Below, piece by piece: positions 29,869-38,575 of a DNA stretch of 64,000 nucleotides (positions within the stretch are counted from its first letter, which is position 1; each line of letters opens with the position of its first letter). The stretch lies in assembly GCA_900473685.1 (NCBI GenBank), contig UCNE01000026.1:1-64000 (forward strand), given 5' to 3'. A program made the position numbers and the translations under genes. The DNA comes from Hyphomicrobiales bacterium (GTDB lineage Bacteria; Pseudomonadota; Alphaproteobacteria; Rhizobiales; Rhizobiaceae). The notes under the pieces were generated by a model. The model had not been told where the DNA came from and did not search any database. It saw only the letters and a list, made by a program, of their open reading frames with translations.

Positions 29869-30017
29869 ATCTCGTGGAGCTTACGCTCGGCCCTCGGTTG
29901 AGGAGAGTGGTCGGCCAAGGGGCAGGACAAGATGGGGTGATTGCCGCCCTCCCCAGACGGCATCGCAGTGTGCGAGAGTTGTGATCTTTAGAGGTCACAC
30001 AGCGGAGAGGACGGCAA

Positions 30018-30306
30018 ATGAAAAATATAATGATCGGGATTGATCTGGCAAAACATGTTTTACAGCTCCACGGGGCGGAGAGGACGGGCGAGGTGCTGTT
30101 TCGCAAGAAGTAGTCGCGCGGGCAGTTTCTGCGTTTCATGCAGACCCAGCCGACGGCTATTGTCGTTATGGGGGCTTGCGGCAGCGTCCGCTACTGGGCA
30201 CGCGAGTTGATGTCACTGGGCATGAGGTCAAGCTGATCGCCCCACAATATGTGCGCCCTTTCGTGAAGCATCAGAAGAATGATGCCGCCGATGCGGAAGC
30301 CATATT
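30018..30306 (+). pseudogene. IS110-family transposase remnant
   Basis: From an ATG at 30018 the translation opens MKNIMIGIDLAKHVLQLHG, the DEDD-type catalytic start of IS110 transposases. It meets an amber codon at 30111, continues in frame through CGSVRYWARELMSLG, then shifts frame to read HEVKLIAPQYVRPFVK and KNDAADAEAI. The gene ends abruptly about 95 codons in. An internal stop, a frameshift and a 3' truncation make it clearly dead. Confidence 0.85.
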
Positions 30307-30357
30307 GAACGACAAGGCTACCCACGACCGGCCGCCGAAGCCGTTCGATCCTTCCTA

Positions 30358-30822
30358 ATGCTCCGCCTCGGTCTGCATCTCGGGCTCCGGCAAAAGAACC
30401 AGCGCCAGCTTCGTCTCTGCCCGCGTGGGCATTTCCCGACGTCCGAGCGACGGCTAGGAGATATGAAATGCGGTGAGCTGCGCTGGAGCGATCGGGAGGG
30501 CGGCTGGGAGGTGCTTATCCCGTCGGCAGCCTTCAAGAACTCCGGCTCGTCCTTCTTTGGGCAAAAGCCGTTCCGGCTCATCCTGCCGGACCTGCTTGAT
30601 CTCTATAAAAATCTCGACGCCTATATCGATCGCCATCGCGTCGTCTTGCTTGGGTCGGCAAAGGATGCCGGCACGCTGTTTGTCAAGACGGTGAAGACAA
30701 TCAGCCTGGACGCGGCCTACGACCCCACCAAGTCTTATGAGGCTTGGCGACCGTGATCCAGCGCTATTGAATCTACAACCCCTATACCGGCCGTGGCGCG
30801 ATCAAAGGCGTGCTGTCGCCTT
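30358..30822 (+). pseudogene. Tyrosine-recombinase (integrase) remnant
   Basis: An open stretch of about 130 codons to 30756 resembles the central part of plasmid or phage integrases (KCGELRWSDREGGWEVLIP, AFKNSGSSFFG). After a frame change it continues as IQRY, a stop, then IYNPYTGRGAIKG. The catalytic HxxR and Tyr parts are missing, so it is a decayed fragment. It runs up to the following VapC gene. Confidence 0.65.
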
Positions 30823-31243
30823 GAACTATCTGCTCGATAGCAATGTTGTCTCCGAGCTGCGCAAGATCGGCGACGGCAAGGCCGACGCCAATGTTGTCGC
30901 CTGGGTCGGACGGGAAGATTCGACCTCCTTCTTCCTTTCGGCGATCACCATCCTGGAATTGGAGCGCGGCATTCTTGCCGTGCAGCGGCGCGATGCCCGG
31001 CAAGGCGCCCGGTTGCGAATCTGGCTCGACCACCATGTCCGCCCAGAATTCGCCGGCCGGATTTTATCAATCGACGATGCCGTCGCGACCCGCTGCGCCC
31101 ATTTGCACATTCCTGACCGGCGCAACGAGGTCGATGCGTTGATTGCTGCGACAGCGCTCACTCATGGGCTGACAGTGGTTACGCGCAACGTCAGAGACTT
31201 CGAGGGCACCGGCGTAATCATCGTCGATCCCTGGCTGGGATGA
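30821..31243 (+). CDS. vapC: VapC-type PIN-domain toxin, antitoxin missing
   Basis: 140-residue PIN ribonuclease: LLDSNVVSEL (first acidic residue Asp6), ITILELERG, DALIAATAL and VTRNVRDFEGTG give the acidic cluster. The only plausible start matching the family is TTG at 30821, directly at the end of the integrase remnant; the ATG at 30737 would add residues encoded by that remnant. No antitoxin gene lies upstream, where one is expected. Toxin activity may be reduced by poor initiation. Confidence 0.8.
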   Translation: MNYLLDSNVVSELRKIGDGKADANVVAWVGREDSTSFFLSAITILELERGILAVQRRDARQGARLRIWLDHHVRPEFAGRILSIDDAVATRCAHLHIPDRRNEVDALIAATALTHGLTVVTRNVRDFEGTGVIIVDPWLG

Positions 31244-31573
31244 TTTTACAAGGTGCGTTTTAGACCATTCATGACATCATAACCGCACGACATGTCTTAG
31301 CGAGATAACGATTGATAATGTTGCATTATCGCTTGTTTGATCTTAGTTGGAATAAGCGACCGATTTCACCGCCTTGCGCGTCAAGATCACAGCGGCTGCA
31401 TTATTGCAACATAGTGGTTTTCATACGGTGAATGCACTTCGTCGGCCTTGTCGATCCCCTCCCCTCTATATTGTTGAATTTGTTCGCCTGTAGGCGGTTA
31501 TCGGATCATCAGCTCCCTTGTTTCGATGGTTAAAAGGCCGTAAATGGCTAGACAGGCTAGATTGGAGCGGAAG
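31244..31573. other. AT-rich gap between the two toxin loci
   Basis: About 330 bases, AT-richer than the surroundings, with no convincing gene. Probably holds the promoter of the downstream antitoxin/toxin pair. GATAACGATTGATAATG near 31301 is a loosely repeated stretch. Confidence 0.4.
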
Positions 31574-31828
31574 ATGGAATGGCAGTTACAGGACGCGAAG
31601 AACCAGTTCTCCTAGGTCATTCAAAAAGCCAAGTTTGAGGGCCCACAAGTTGTGACGCTGCGCGGTGAGCGGGCTGCGGTCGTGTTGTCGGCGAAGGATT
31701 ATGACGCTTTGCGGGCGGGGAAGCCGACGCTTGTCGATGATCTCCTTGCCGCGCCGCTGTGGGATGATACCCTTGCCGATAGTATTTTGGCGCGCGAGCG
31801 TTCGTCCAGCCGGGGCCTGGCATTCTGA
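31574..31828 (+). pseudogene. Phd/YefM-type antitoxin with premature amber codon
   Basis: The frame opens MEWQLQDAKNQFS, hits TAG at 31613, then stays open in the same frame through VIQKAKFEGPQVVTLRGE and AAVVLSAKDYDALRAG to the stop at 31826. Its 84 codons match the family and the stop overlaps the toxin start (TGATG). A single base change explains the defect. The toxin-binding C-terminal half is intact and might be made from an internal start such as the GTG near 31652. Confidence 0.8.
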
Positions 31829-32232
31829 TGTATCTCGTCGATACCTGCATCATTTCCGCGGCTGCCCGTGGCGCACCAGAAGCCGTCACGTGGCTGCGAG
31901 CCCAGGATCCTGCCGCCATCTATCTCAGCGTGGTTACACTCGGTGAAATCATGCGCGGTGTTGCCGAAAAGCAAACGACAGATCGGAGAGCCGCCGTGCA
32001 CCTTGCCGAATGGCTGCGCAAGCTCCGGCAGAACCATGCGGAACAGATACTCCCGATCACCGGTCAGGTGGCCGTCGAATGGGGGCGGCTTATCGCCCAG
32101 AGGCCGCGCGGTGACGTGGATGGATTGATCGTAGCCACCGCGATTGTTCATGATCTCATTGTCGTGACGCGCAATGGCGATGACTTTGCCGGTACTGGTG
32201 TTTCGATTATCAATCCCTGGGATCTTGCCTGA
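31828..32232 (+). CDS. vapC: VapC/FitB-type PIN-domain toxin
   Basis: 134-residue PIN ribonuclease with MYLVDTCIIS (Asp5), VTLGEIMRGV, DGLIVATAIV and VTRNGDDFAGTG, the full acidic set. It is coupled to the antitoxin by an overlapping TGATG. Because that antitoxin has a nonsense codon, either the toxin is weak, the antitoxin is made by reinitiation, or another antitoxin covers it. The integrase starts 18 bases later. Confidence 0.88.
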   Translation: MYLVDTCIISAAARGAPEAVTWLRAQDPAAIYLSVVTLGEIMRGVAEKQTTDRRAAVHLAEWLRKLRQNHAEQILPITGQVAVEWGRLIAQRPRGDVDGLIVATAIVHDLIVVTRNGDDFAGTGVSIINPWDLA

Positions 32233-32250
32233 CAATGCAGAGGTGCGACC

Positions 32251-33339
32251 ATGACTGCCGACAAAAGCTCAATCATCCCTCCTGCGGCTGGTTCTCCCCT
32301 GCCCCTTCCTGCGGTTGGCGATGGGGCTCCGGCTGACCGGGCAGCCGCTCTCCCGGCCCATCTTGATGGTCTTGCCGATCGCGCCCGCGGCTATGTCGAG
32401 GCTGCCAGTTCCGCCAATACCCGCCGCGCCTATGCGAGCGACTGGAAACATTTTGCTGCCTGGTGCCGGCGCCAGGGCCTCTCCCCCCTCCCCCCCGAGC
32501 CGCAGATTGTCGGGCTCTACGTCACCGCTTGCGCGTCCGGTGCCGTTGGTGGAGACAGAAAGCCGAATTCTGTCTCCACGATCGAGCGCCGGCTTTCTTC
32601 GCTTGCCTGGAACTACGCTCAACGCGGGCAACCACTCGACCGCAAGGACCGGCATATCGCCACGGTAATGGCCGGCATCCGCAACAGCCACGCACGGCCG
32701 CCGGTGCAGAAGGAAGCGGTGATGCCGGAAGATATTATCGCCATGCTCGAGACGCTCGACCGGGGCACGCTGCGCGGGTTGCGGGACCGGGCCATGCTGC
32801 TGATCGGTTTTGCCGGCGGGCTTCGCCGTTCCGAGATTGTTGGGCTTGATCTCAAGAAGGACCAGACGGAGGATGGCCGTGGCTGGATCGAAGTGCTGGA
32901 GAAGGGGCTGGTCGTCACTTTGCGGGGAAAAACCGGCTGGCGTGAGGTCGAGATCGGCCGCGGTTCGTCGGATGCCACCTGCCCTGTCACCGCGCTGGAA
33001 ACGTGGCTGACGCTGGCCCGGATCGCCCATGGTCCATTGTTCAGGCGGGTGACCGGCCAGGGCAAAGCTGTTGGTGCTGACCGGCTGAATGACCAGGAAG
33101 TCGCCCGCCTGGTTAAACGGGCGGCACTTGCCGCGGGCGTCCGCGGGGATCTTACCGAGGGCGAACGAGCGCTCAAATTTTCCGGCCACTCGCTGCGCGC
33201 TGGTCTTGCTTCGTCGGCGGAGGTCGATGAGCGCTACGTGCAAAAGCAGCTCGGTCATACGACGGCAGAGATGACCCGCAAATACCAGCGCCGCCGCGAC
33301 CGGTTCAGGATCAACCTGACGAAAGCTGCGGGCCTCTGA
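32251..33339 (+). CDS. Tyrosine recombinase / integrase
   Basis: 362 residues, complete. The N-terminal SAM-like core-binding domain covers about 35-150. The catalytic domain has Arg192 in GLRRSE, His313 and Arg316 in HSLRAG, GH at 335-336 and the nucleophile Tyr345. XerC-like proteins of this kind are common on rhizobial repABC plasmids, where they may resolve multimers or mobilise adjacent segments. It follows the toxin locus closely and has AGAGG before the ATG. Confidence 0.9.
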   Translation: MTADKSSIIPPAAGSPLPLPAVGDGAPADRAAALPAHLDGLADRARGYVEAASSANTRRAYASDWKHFAAWCRRQGLSPLPPEPQIVGLYVTACASGAVGGDRKPNSVSTIERRLSSLAWNYAQRGQPLDRKDRHIATVMAGIRNSHARPPVQKEAVMPEDIIAMLETLDRGTLRGLRDRAMLLIGFAGGLRRSEIVGLDLKKDQTEDGRGWIEVLEKGLVVTLRGKTGWREVEIGRGSSDATCPVTALETWLTLARIAHGPLFRRVTGQGKAVGADRLNDQEVARLVKRAALAAGVRGDLTEGERALKFSGHSLRAGLASSAEVDERYVQKQLGHTTAEMTRKYQRRRDRFRINLTKAAGL

Positions 33340-34538
33340 ACGATTCTTGTAGCACTGCGCGGTGTCGGAGCTCATTTTAATTGGGACACCGTTGCTATGA
33401 CAAGTGCTGTTCTGGGCCCTCCCCCGCTCCTGGGTGGCTGTGACTCGCCGATATTGTTCGACTGGCCGTTTTGTCGAGATGCGAGTAGCCCGGAGGCTGC
33501 TGGTTAAGATCGCAAAGCGGTAAGGCTTGTCGGCATGTGTGGAGTATGGGGCCTCCGTTGCCATGTCCGGAAATGCGAGGTCGGCCAACTGGCGTCTCAA
33601 GCAGTACTTCTACTTCAAGGGTGCGCAGCGTCCAGCGGCAGCCGAACCCTGCTCGGCAAGTACGCTCAACGATGAGATTGCCTTATCATATACTTCCGAT
33701 TTTCTCCGGCTTCACGAAAGGGAAGGCACTCCGATCCCGATTGCGGTCATCGGCTTTGAAGCAACGACGGCCGGCGTGATCAAGAGGATATGGTTGCGAA
33801 CTGCGCGCGCATCGGCCGTCCGTGTGAGCATGGAATCAGCGGGAATTTTCGACGCCATAGAGGTATTGCGCGGCAGGCGCACGGCACGTGAAACTGGGTT
33901 TGTTCTGCTGCCCGGCAAGGAGACCGTGCGGGACTTCGCATGCCGGAAGCGTCGCTTTCCAATAGTCCTGTTAAACGCTTGAACGGGGCAGGGGCGTGCG
34001 GTTGGCCGGTCACCCAACAGACCGTTGTCCGATCGAGAGTAGCGGGCTGCGGAAATTGCGAGGCAGGCTTGATTTTGGAGGGCGACTTAGTGCCATTTGG
34101 ATGCATGTCGGCAAGCGGCGGCACGCCATACTTTGCGCTGCTCGGCAGATGCCGGTGACCAAGCCGTCTTCAGAATGGAATGATCATTGCGAAGTTCCGC
34201 CGCCTCACCCACCAAACAGCAGACCCCATCGACGGCGACACGTTGTGAGCGAGGCAGATTCAAACGGGCACCTGATCAAGACCGCGGCGCAATCCGAACC
34301 TCAAGGGGAGGGAGGTCGATTATAGATCGCCAATGGCCGAGATTAAAGTCTTATGGGGCGCGGCATAAAAAGCCGTGAGGACCGAGGACTTTACCGGCGA
34401 ACATATGAGCCTGTTGAGATGCGGCGCATCTGTCCCGTCCGTTCAGCCTCAATGGCGTGGATGGAAGTTGTCTCCTTGTGCTGTTGTCACATGTCCGCCG
34501 GACGATTGGGCGGCGGCGAGAATTTCACTTATGCCATA

Positions 34539-34554
34539 GTTGTACGTGTACAAC
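34539..34554. promoter_or_regulatory. parS-like palindrome 1
   Basis: GTTGTACGTGTACAAC: seven-base perfect arms around GT. It has the GTTxxxx..xxxxAAC architecture of RepB-binding sites (parS) of repABC plasmids and lies about 400 bases before repA. Confidence 0.75.
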
Positions 34555-34794
34555 CCGGCGGCACGCCATCGTTTTGTGCTGCAGCGCGCGCGGTAGCGCG
34601 GCAACGCAATTGGGAAATTGGCCTCACATATGATGATCAATGGCGAACCCATCGCGCTGATGGATGTTGCTGCGTGGAGCGAGGCTTTTTAGCGCGGGTA
34701 CGGCCTGCGCGCGGCGGCAGAGAGTTTCAAGCCGCCAGGTCATATTCGGTGGAAAGTCTTCATCGCAAGCTAGCGCACTCTCACGCACCAGTCA

Positions 34795-34810
34795 GTTGTA
34801 CATGTACAAC
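34795..34810. promoter_or_regulatory. parS-like palindrome 2
   Basis: GTTGTACATGTACAAC, a perfect 16-base palindrome identical to the first site except at the two centre bases. It lies about 145 bases upstream of repA. Two near-identical sites support a partition centromere bound by RepB. Confidence 0.82.
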
Positions 34811-34953
34811 GAGATTGCCTCGAGTCGTGATCCTGTTGGTTAATCTGTTGTTAACGAAAAAGACTTTGCCACACCGGATAGAATCGGGCCTAATGAGATC
34901 AGCGCATTTTGCGCGCCAATCGAAAAATAAGCGCGGATTAAGTCGGGGCCAAT

Positions 34954-36153
34954 ATGTTGAATATCGCAGGCAATAAGAATGGTGAGAGCCTGCGCTCTCT
35001 GATCTCTTCTGACGCCGAAGAATTGTCGCGTCAATTGCAGGCACACCAGCAGCGGACATTCCCGCCCACGGCTCAAAAAAGCATTCGGCAGTTCACGCCC
35101 GCGGAGGCCGCTGATTTCATTGGTATCCATCAGGGCTATCTTCGGCAGATCGTGGCCGACGGGCATGGACCTGAACCTCTGGCCAACGGCCGCCGCCAAT
35201 ATTCAGTCCAGGACATCGAAAACCTTCGCCATCTTCTGGACGATGGAGGGAAGGGCCCCCGCAAATACGTCCGCCATCGCCGTGACGGTGAAAAGCTTCA
35301 GGTCGTTTCCGTCATGAACTTCAAGGGCGGCTCCGGAAAAACCACGACGTCGGCACATCTCGCGCAGTTCCTTGCTCTGCGCGGTTACCGCGTCCTTGCA
35401 ATTGACCTCGATCCGCAGGCGTCATTGTCGGCATTGTTCGGGCATCAGCCGGAGTTCGATGTCGGAGAGAACGAGACACTATACGGCGCCATCCGCTACG
35501 ACGGTGCCAAGCGGGATGTTACTGATATCGTCCGCGCGACCTATACGCCAAATCTCCACATCATCCCGGGAAATCTGGAGTTGATGGAGTTTGAGCACGA
35601 AACGCCAAAGGCTCTTGCGGGCCGGCACAAAACCGATTCGATGTTCTTTGCTCGCATCGGGGAATGCTTGGCCGAGATCGAAAGCGCCTACGACATTGTA
35701 GTCATCGACTGCCCGCCGCAATTGGGATTCTTGACGCTGTCTGCGCTCTGCGCGGCGACGGCGGTTCTCATCACCGTGCATCCTCAAATGCTGGATGTCA
35801 TGTCGATGAGCCAGTTCCTGCATATGACCGGCGACCTCTTGTCGGTTGTCGAAGAAGCTGGCGGTTCGATGGACTATGATTGGATGCGCTATCTTGTGAC
35901 GCGGTATGAACCGAACGACGGACCGCAGTCTCAGATGTCGGGCTTCATGCGGTCCATTTTCGGAAATCGGGTTTTGGAAAACTCGATGGTGAAGTCGACG
36001 GCGATTTCGGATGCCGGGCTGACGAAGCAAACGCTGTATGAAGTCGACAGGAACCAGTTCACACGAGGCACATATGACCGTGCGCTGGAATCCCTGACAT
36101 CCGTGAATACCGAAATTGAGGATCTCATCAAGCGAACGTGGGGAAGGAAGTAA
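34954..36153 (+). CDS. repA: Plasmid partition ATPase RepA (ParA family)
   Basis: 399 residues. The deviant Walker A KGGSGKTT is at about 124-131, with VLAIDLDPQASLS (A') and IVVIDCPPQLG (B) following. The N-terminal extension holds the MerR-like helix-turn-helix (FTPAEAADFIGIHQGYLRQ), as in RepA of repABC replicons. It segregates the replicon and represses the operon together with RepB. repB starts four bases after its stop, confirming an operon. Confidence 0.95.
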   Translation: MLNIAGNKNGESLRSLISSDAEELSRQLQAHQQRTFPPTAQKSIRQFTPAEAADFIGIHQGYLRQIVADGHGPEPLANGRRQYSVQDIENLRHLLDDGGKGPRKYVRHRRDGEKLQVVSVMNFKGGSGKTTTSAHLAQFLALRGYRVLAIDLDPQASLSALFGHQPEFDVGENETLYGAIRYDGAKRDVTDIVRATYTPNLHIIPGNLELMEFEHETPKALAGRHKTDSMFFARIGECLAEIESAYDIVVIDCPPQLGFLTLSALCAATAVLITVHPQMLDVMSMSQFLHMTGDLLSVVEEAGGSMDYDWMRYLVTRYEPNDGPQSQMSGFMRSIFGNRVLENSMVKSTAISDAGLTKQTLYEVDRNQFTRGTYDRALESLTSVNTEIEDLIKRTWGRK

Positions 36154-36156
36154 TTC

Positions 36157-37179
36157 ATGGCCCGTAAGAACGTTTTTAGCCTGATCGAATCCGATGTGAG
36201 CCCGGCTGCGGAGAACGAGCAGCCATTTACAAATTCACGGCCGCTTGCCGGTTTTGAAAAGCCATTGAAACGGGCAAGCCCTGTCGGTGCGATATCTCAG
36301 TCGCTCGGCGGTGTTCACGAAAAGGCGCAGCGTGCCGACGAATTGGAGAAGCAGCTTGCCCAGGGGCAGATGATTGTCGAACTCGACACCGCCGTTCTGG
36401 ACAGCTCATTCGTTGTCGACCGGCTCGGTGTAAGCACCGAGGATCAGGAACTGCTGGTTGCTCAGATCCGCGAGCACGGACAGCAGGTCCCCATTCTTGT
36501 CCGGCCGCATCCGGAGAGGGAAGGGCGGTTTCAGGTCGCCTATGGTCACCGCCGCTTGGCTGCCGTCAAAAAGATTGGCGGTCCCATTCGTGCCGTTGTC
36601 CGGGATCTGACGGACGAACAGCTTGTCGTCAGCCAGGGCCAGGAAAACAATGCCCGTACCGATCTGACATTCATCGAGCGGTCGTTTTTTGCCTCACGGC
36701 TGGAAGAGCGAAATTTTTCCCGCGATATCATCATGTCGGCGCTGGGTGTCGACAAGGCCGCGCTGTCGCGGATGATCGCCCTAGTGAACCGGTTGCCGGC
36801 GGAACTGATTGAAGCGATTGGTGCTGCCCCTGGCTTTGGCCGGACACGCTGGGCGGAACTTGCCGATTTGATCGAAGAGAAGAACCGCAGATCAAAAGCT
36901 CTTGGCTCTATCCTTGAGCCGGGCTTTGACAGCCTGACGTCGGATGCGCGGTTCCAGGCGGTCTATGATCAATTGCGAGAGAGCAAGGACAAGGCGCGAA
37001 GCGCCTTCTGGAATGCCGGTCCTCGCCGGAAGGCGGTCAGGATATCTGAGACGGGCGAAGCATTGAAACTCATCTTCGACAAGACGATCGAGCCCGAATT
37101 CGGAGCTTATGTCGAAGGTAAACTGTCCGCGCTCTATGACGATTTCATGCGTTCGAAAACAACAGGAACAGGAGACTGA
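36157..37179 (+). CDS. repB: Plasmid partition protein RepB (ParB family)
   Basis: 340 residues. The ParB N-terminal domain contains VPILVRPHPEREGRFQVAYGHRRLAA at about 110-135, and the helix-turn-helix is near 180-215 (SRDIIMSALGVDKAALSRMIA). It binds the parS sites and works with RepA in segregation. The intergenic region after it carries the antisense RNA. Confidence 0.95.
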   Translation: MARKNVFSLIESDVSPAAENEQPFTNSRPLAGFEKPLKRASPVGAISQSLGGVHEKAQRADELEKQLAQGQMIVELDTAVLDSSFVVDRLGVSTEDQELLVAQIREHGQQVPILVRPHPEREGRFQVAYGHRRLAAVKKIGGPIRAVVRDLTDEQLVVSQGQENNARTDLTFIERSFFASRLEERNFSRDIIMSALGVDKAALSRMIALVNRLPAELIEAIGAAPGFGRTRWAELADLIEEKNRRSKALGSILEPGFDSLTSDARFQAVYDQLRESKDKARSAFWNAGPRRKAVRISETGEALKLIFDKTIEPEFGAYVEGKLSALYDDFMRSKTTGTGD

Positions 37180-37187
37180 ACCGCAAA

Positions 37188-37240
37188 AGAAAAAGGCCCC
37201 CAAACGTTTCCGTCGTGGAAGCCCTTCTCTGAAGTTTAGC
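37188..37240 (-). ncRNA. repABC counter-transcribed RNA (ctRNA, incompatibility)
   Basis: In the repB-repC gap, a minus-strand promoter TTGACT (37270-37275) with a 17-base spacer and GATTCT (37247-37252) would start a transcript near 37240. It ends at a hairpin (arms 37216-37223 and 37195-37202) followed by TTTTT (37190-37194). The length of about 50 bases and the position match known ctRNAs that block repC expression. Confidence 0.82.
37190..37223 (-). terminator. Rho-independent terminator of ctRNA
   Basis: On the minus strand GGCTTCCA pairs with TGGGGGCC (with two G-U pairs) and is followed by five Ts. Confidence 0.7.
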
Positions 37241-37333
37241 AGCTAGAGAATCCCATTTCCGCGAATCATAGTCAAGAGTCTTTGGCATCGTTTTGGTGAG
37301 CAATTTTCTTTTGCCTTTTGCAGGGTGAAGAAA

Positions 37334-38548
37334 ATGCAGGTTGGAAGTGTGACGACGCCCTTTGGGCGGCGGCCGATGACGCTTGCCATGGTGGCAAACC
37401 AAGTCCTGGCTCAGGAAACTGAACCGGAAAAGTCGGTCGACAAGTGGAAACTCTATCGCGCTTTGTGCGAGGCAAGGTCGCGCCTGGGCGTAACGGACCG
37501 TGCTTTGGCGGTTATGAATGCTCTTTTGAGCTTTTACCCTAAGAATGAGCTGTCGGCAGATGGCAGTCTGGTTGTGTTTCCATCCAATGCACAGCTGTCT
37601 CTGCGTGCCCATGGAATGGCGGAGCAAACGTTGCGCAGGCATCTGGCGATCCTGGTCGAGGCAGGACTGCTGTCCCGCAAGGACAGTGCCAACGGCAAGC
37701 GTTACGCGCGCCGTGACCGCGCCGGAACGATCGATGAAGCCTTTGGCTTTTCCCTGGCGCCCCTTTTGGCCCGGTCTGATGACATTGAGCGCCTGGCGGA
37801 CGAAGTTGTCGCCGAACGATTGCATACCCAGCGGTTACGCGAACGGTTGACCATCTGTAGCCGGGACGTCTCAAAGCTGATTGAAACCGCTCTGGAAGAA
37901 GGGATTCCAGGCAATTGGGAGGCCACGCACCTGCATTACAGCGCTCTCCTGGCTGCACTACCGCGCAAACCGGCGGCAATTGAACTTACCGCAGCGCTAG
38001 GGGAACTTGAAGCCTTGCGTGAAGAGGCCGCTAAACAGTTGGAAAATCAGGTAAATAATCGAAAATTGAGCGGCAATGCATTACAAAATGAGCGGCATAT
38101 ACAGAATTCAAAATCCGACTCTATTCCTGAACTTGAACCTGCTCCAGAAAGACAGCAGGAGGAAAATTCGGTGATCGAGCAGCAAAGTAGGCGTGAACCG
38201 ATAAAAGCATTCCCACTGAGCATGGTGTTATCGGCTTGCCCGGAAATGGTCATGTACGGGCCGGGCGGCGGAATTTCCAGCTGGCGCGAACTCATGGGCG
38301 CCGCCATTGTGGTGCGGTCGATGCTCGGTGTCAGTCCGAGTGCCTATCAGCGGGCCTGCGAAATTCTTGGGCCTGAGAACGCGGCAGCGGTAATGGCCTG
38401 CATCCTGGAGCGTGGCGGCCAGATCAATTCTGCCGGCGGCTATCTTCGCGATCTGACACGCAGAGCCGAAAAGGGTGAATTTTCACTGGGACCGATGCTG
38501 ATGGCGCTGATGCGTATCAATGCACCCGGAGAACGGAAGGCCGGATAG
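37334..38548 (+). CDS. repC: Replication initiator RepC
   Basis: 404 residues. The opening VTTPFGRRPMTLAMVANQ and the winged-helix N-terminal domain (LSLRAHGMAEQTLRRHLAILVEAGLL) are diagnostic for RepC of alphaproteobacterial plasmids. The ATG at 37334 is preferred with AGGGTGA upstream; a GTG at 37325 is possible. Expression is limited by the ctRNA upstream. Residues 240-300 form a charged linker encoded by an AT-rich stretch that likely holds the origin. Confidence 0.95.
   Translation: MQVGSVTTPFGRRPMTLAMVANQVLAQETEPEKSVDKWKLYRALCEARSRLGVTDRALAVMNALLSFYPKNELSADGSLVVFPSNAQLSLRAHGMAEQTLRRHLAILVEAGLLSRKDSANGKRYARRDRAGTIDEAFGFSLAPLLARSDDIERLADEVVAERLHTQRLRERLTICSRDVSKLIETALEEGIPGNWEATHLHYSALLAALPRKPAAIELTAALGELEALREEAAKQLENQVNNRKLSGNALQNERHIQNSKSDSIPELEPAPERQQEENSVIEQQSRREPIKAFPLSMVLSACPEMVMYGPGGGISSWRELMGAAIVVRSMLGVSPSAYQRACEILGPENAAAVMACILERGGQINSAGGYLRDLTRRAEKGEFSLGPMLMALMRINAPGERKAG
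38040..38140 (+). other. Candidate origin of replication (oriV) within repC
   Basis: About 100 bases inside repC are clearly AT-rich (runs such as GGTAAATAATCG and TTACAAAATG) in an otherwise GC-rich gene. In studied repABC plasmids the origin lies in such a patch inside repC, so this is a reasonable candidate; no direct evidence. Confidence 0.6.
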
Positions 38549-38575
38549 GGGAGCAACTGATGAAAGGCTGTTCTT

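Larger units (their letters stand above)
33340..34953. other. 1.6 kb without a recognisable gene upstream of repA
   Basis: Short open frames exist (for example 33527-33982 plus and 33780-34124 minus) but none has family motifs, a good ribosome site or consistent codon use. The part near repA carries two palindromes (34539, 34795) and an AT-rich promoter-like stretch at 34830-34930. Degraded genes may hide here. Confidence 0.5.

Noticed and set aside
32269-33600. Minus-strand open frame of 443 codons opposite the tyrosine recombinase
   Set aside because: It is antisense to an integrase with complete catalytic residues; its translation has no family motifs and is proline/arginine-rich, typical of GC-rich shadow frames.
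33527-33982. Open frame of 151 codons in the gene-poor stretch
   Set aside because: No good ribosome site, no recognisable motif, and overlapping frames of similar length exist; left unassigned rather than called a gene.
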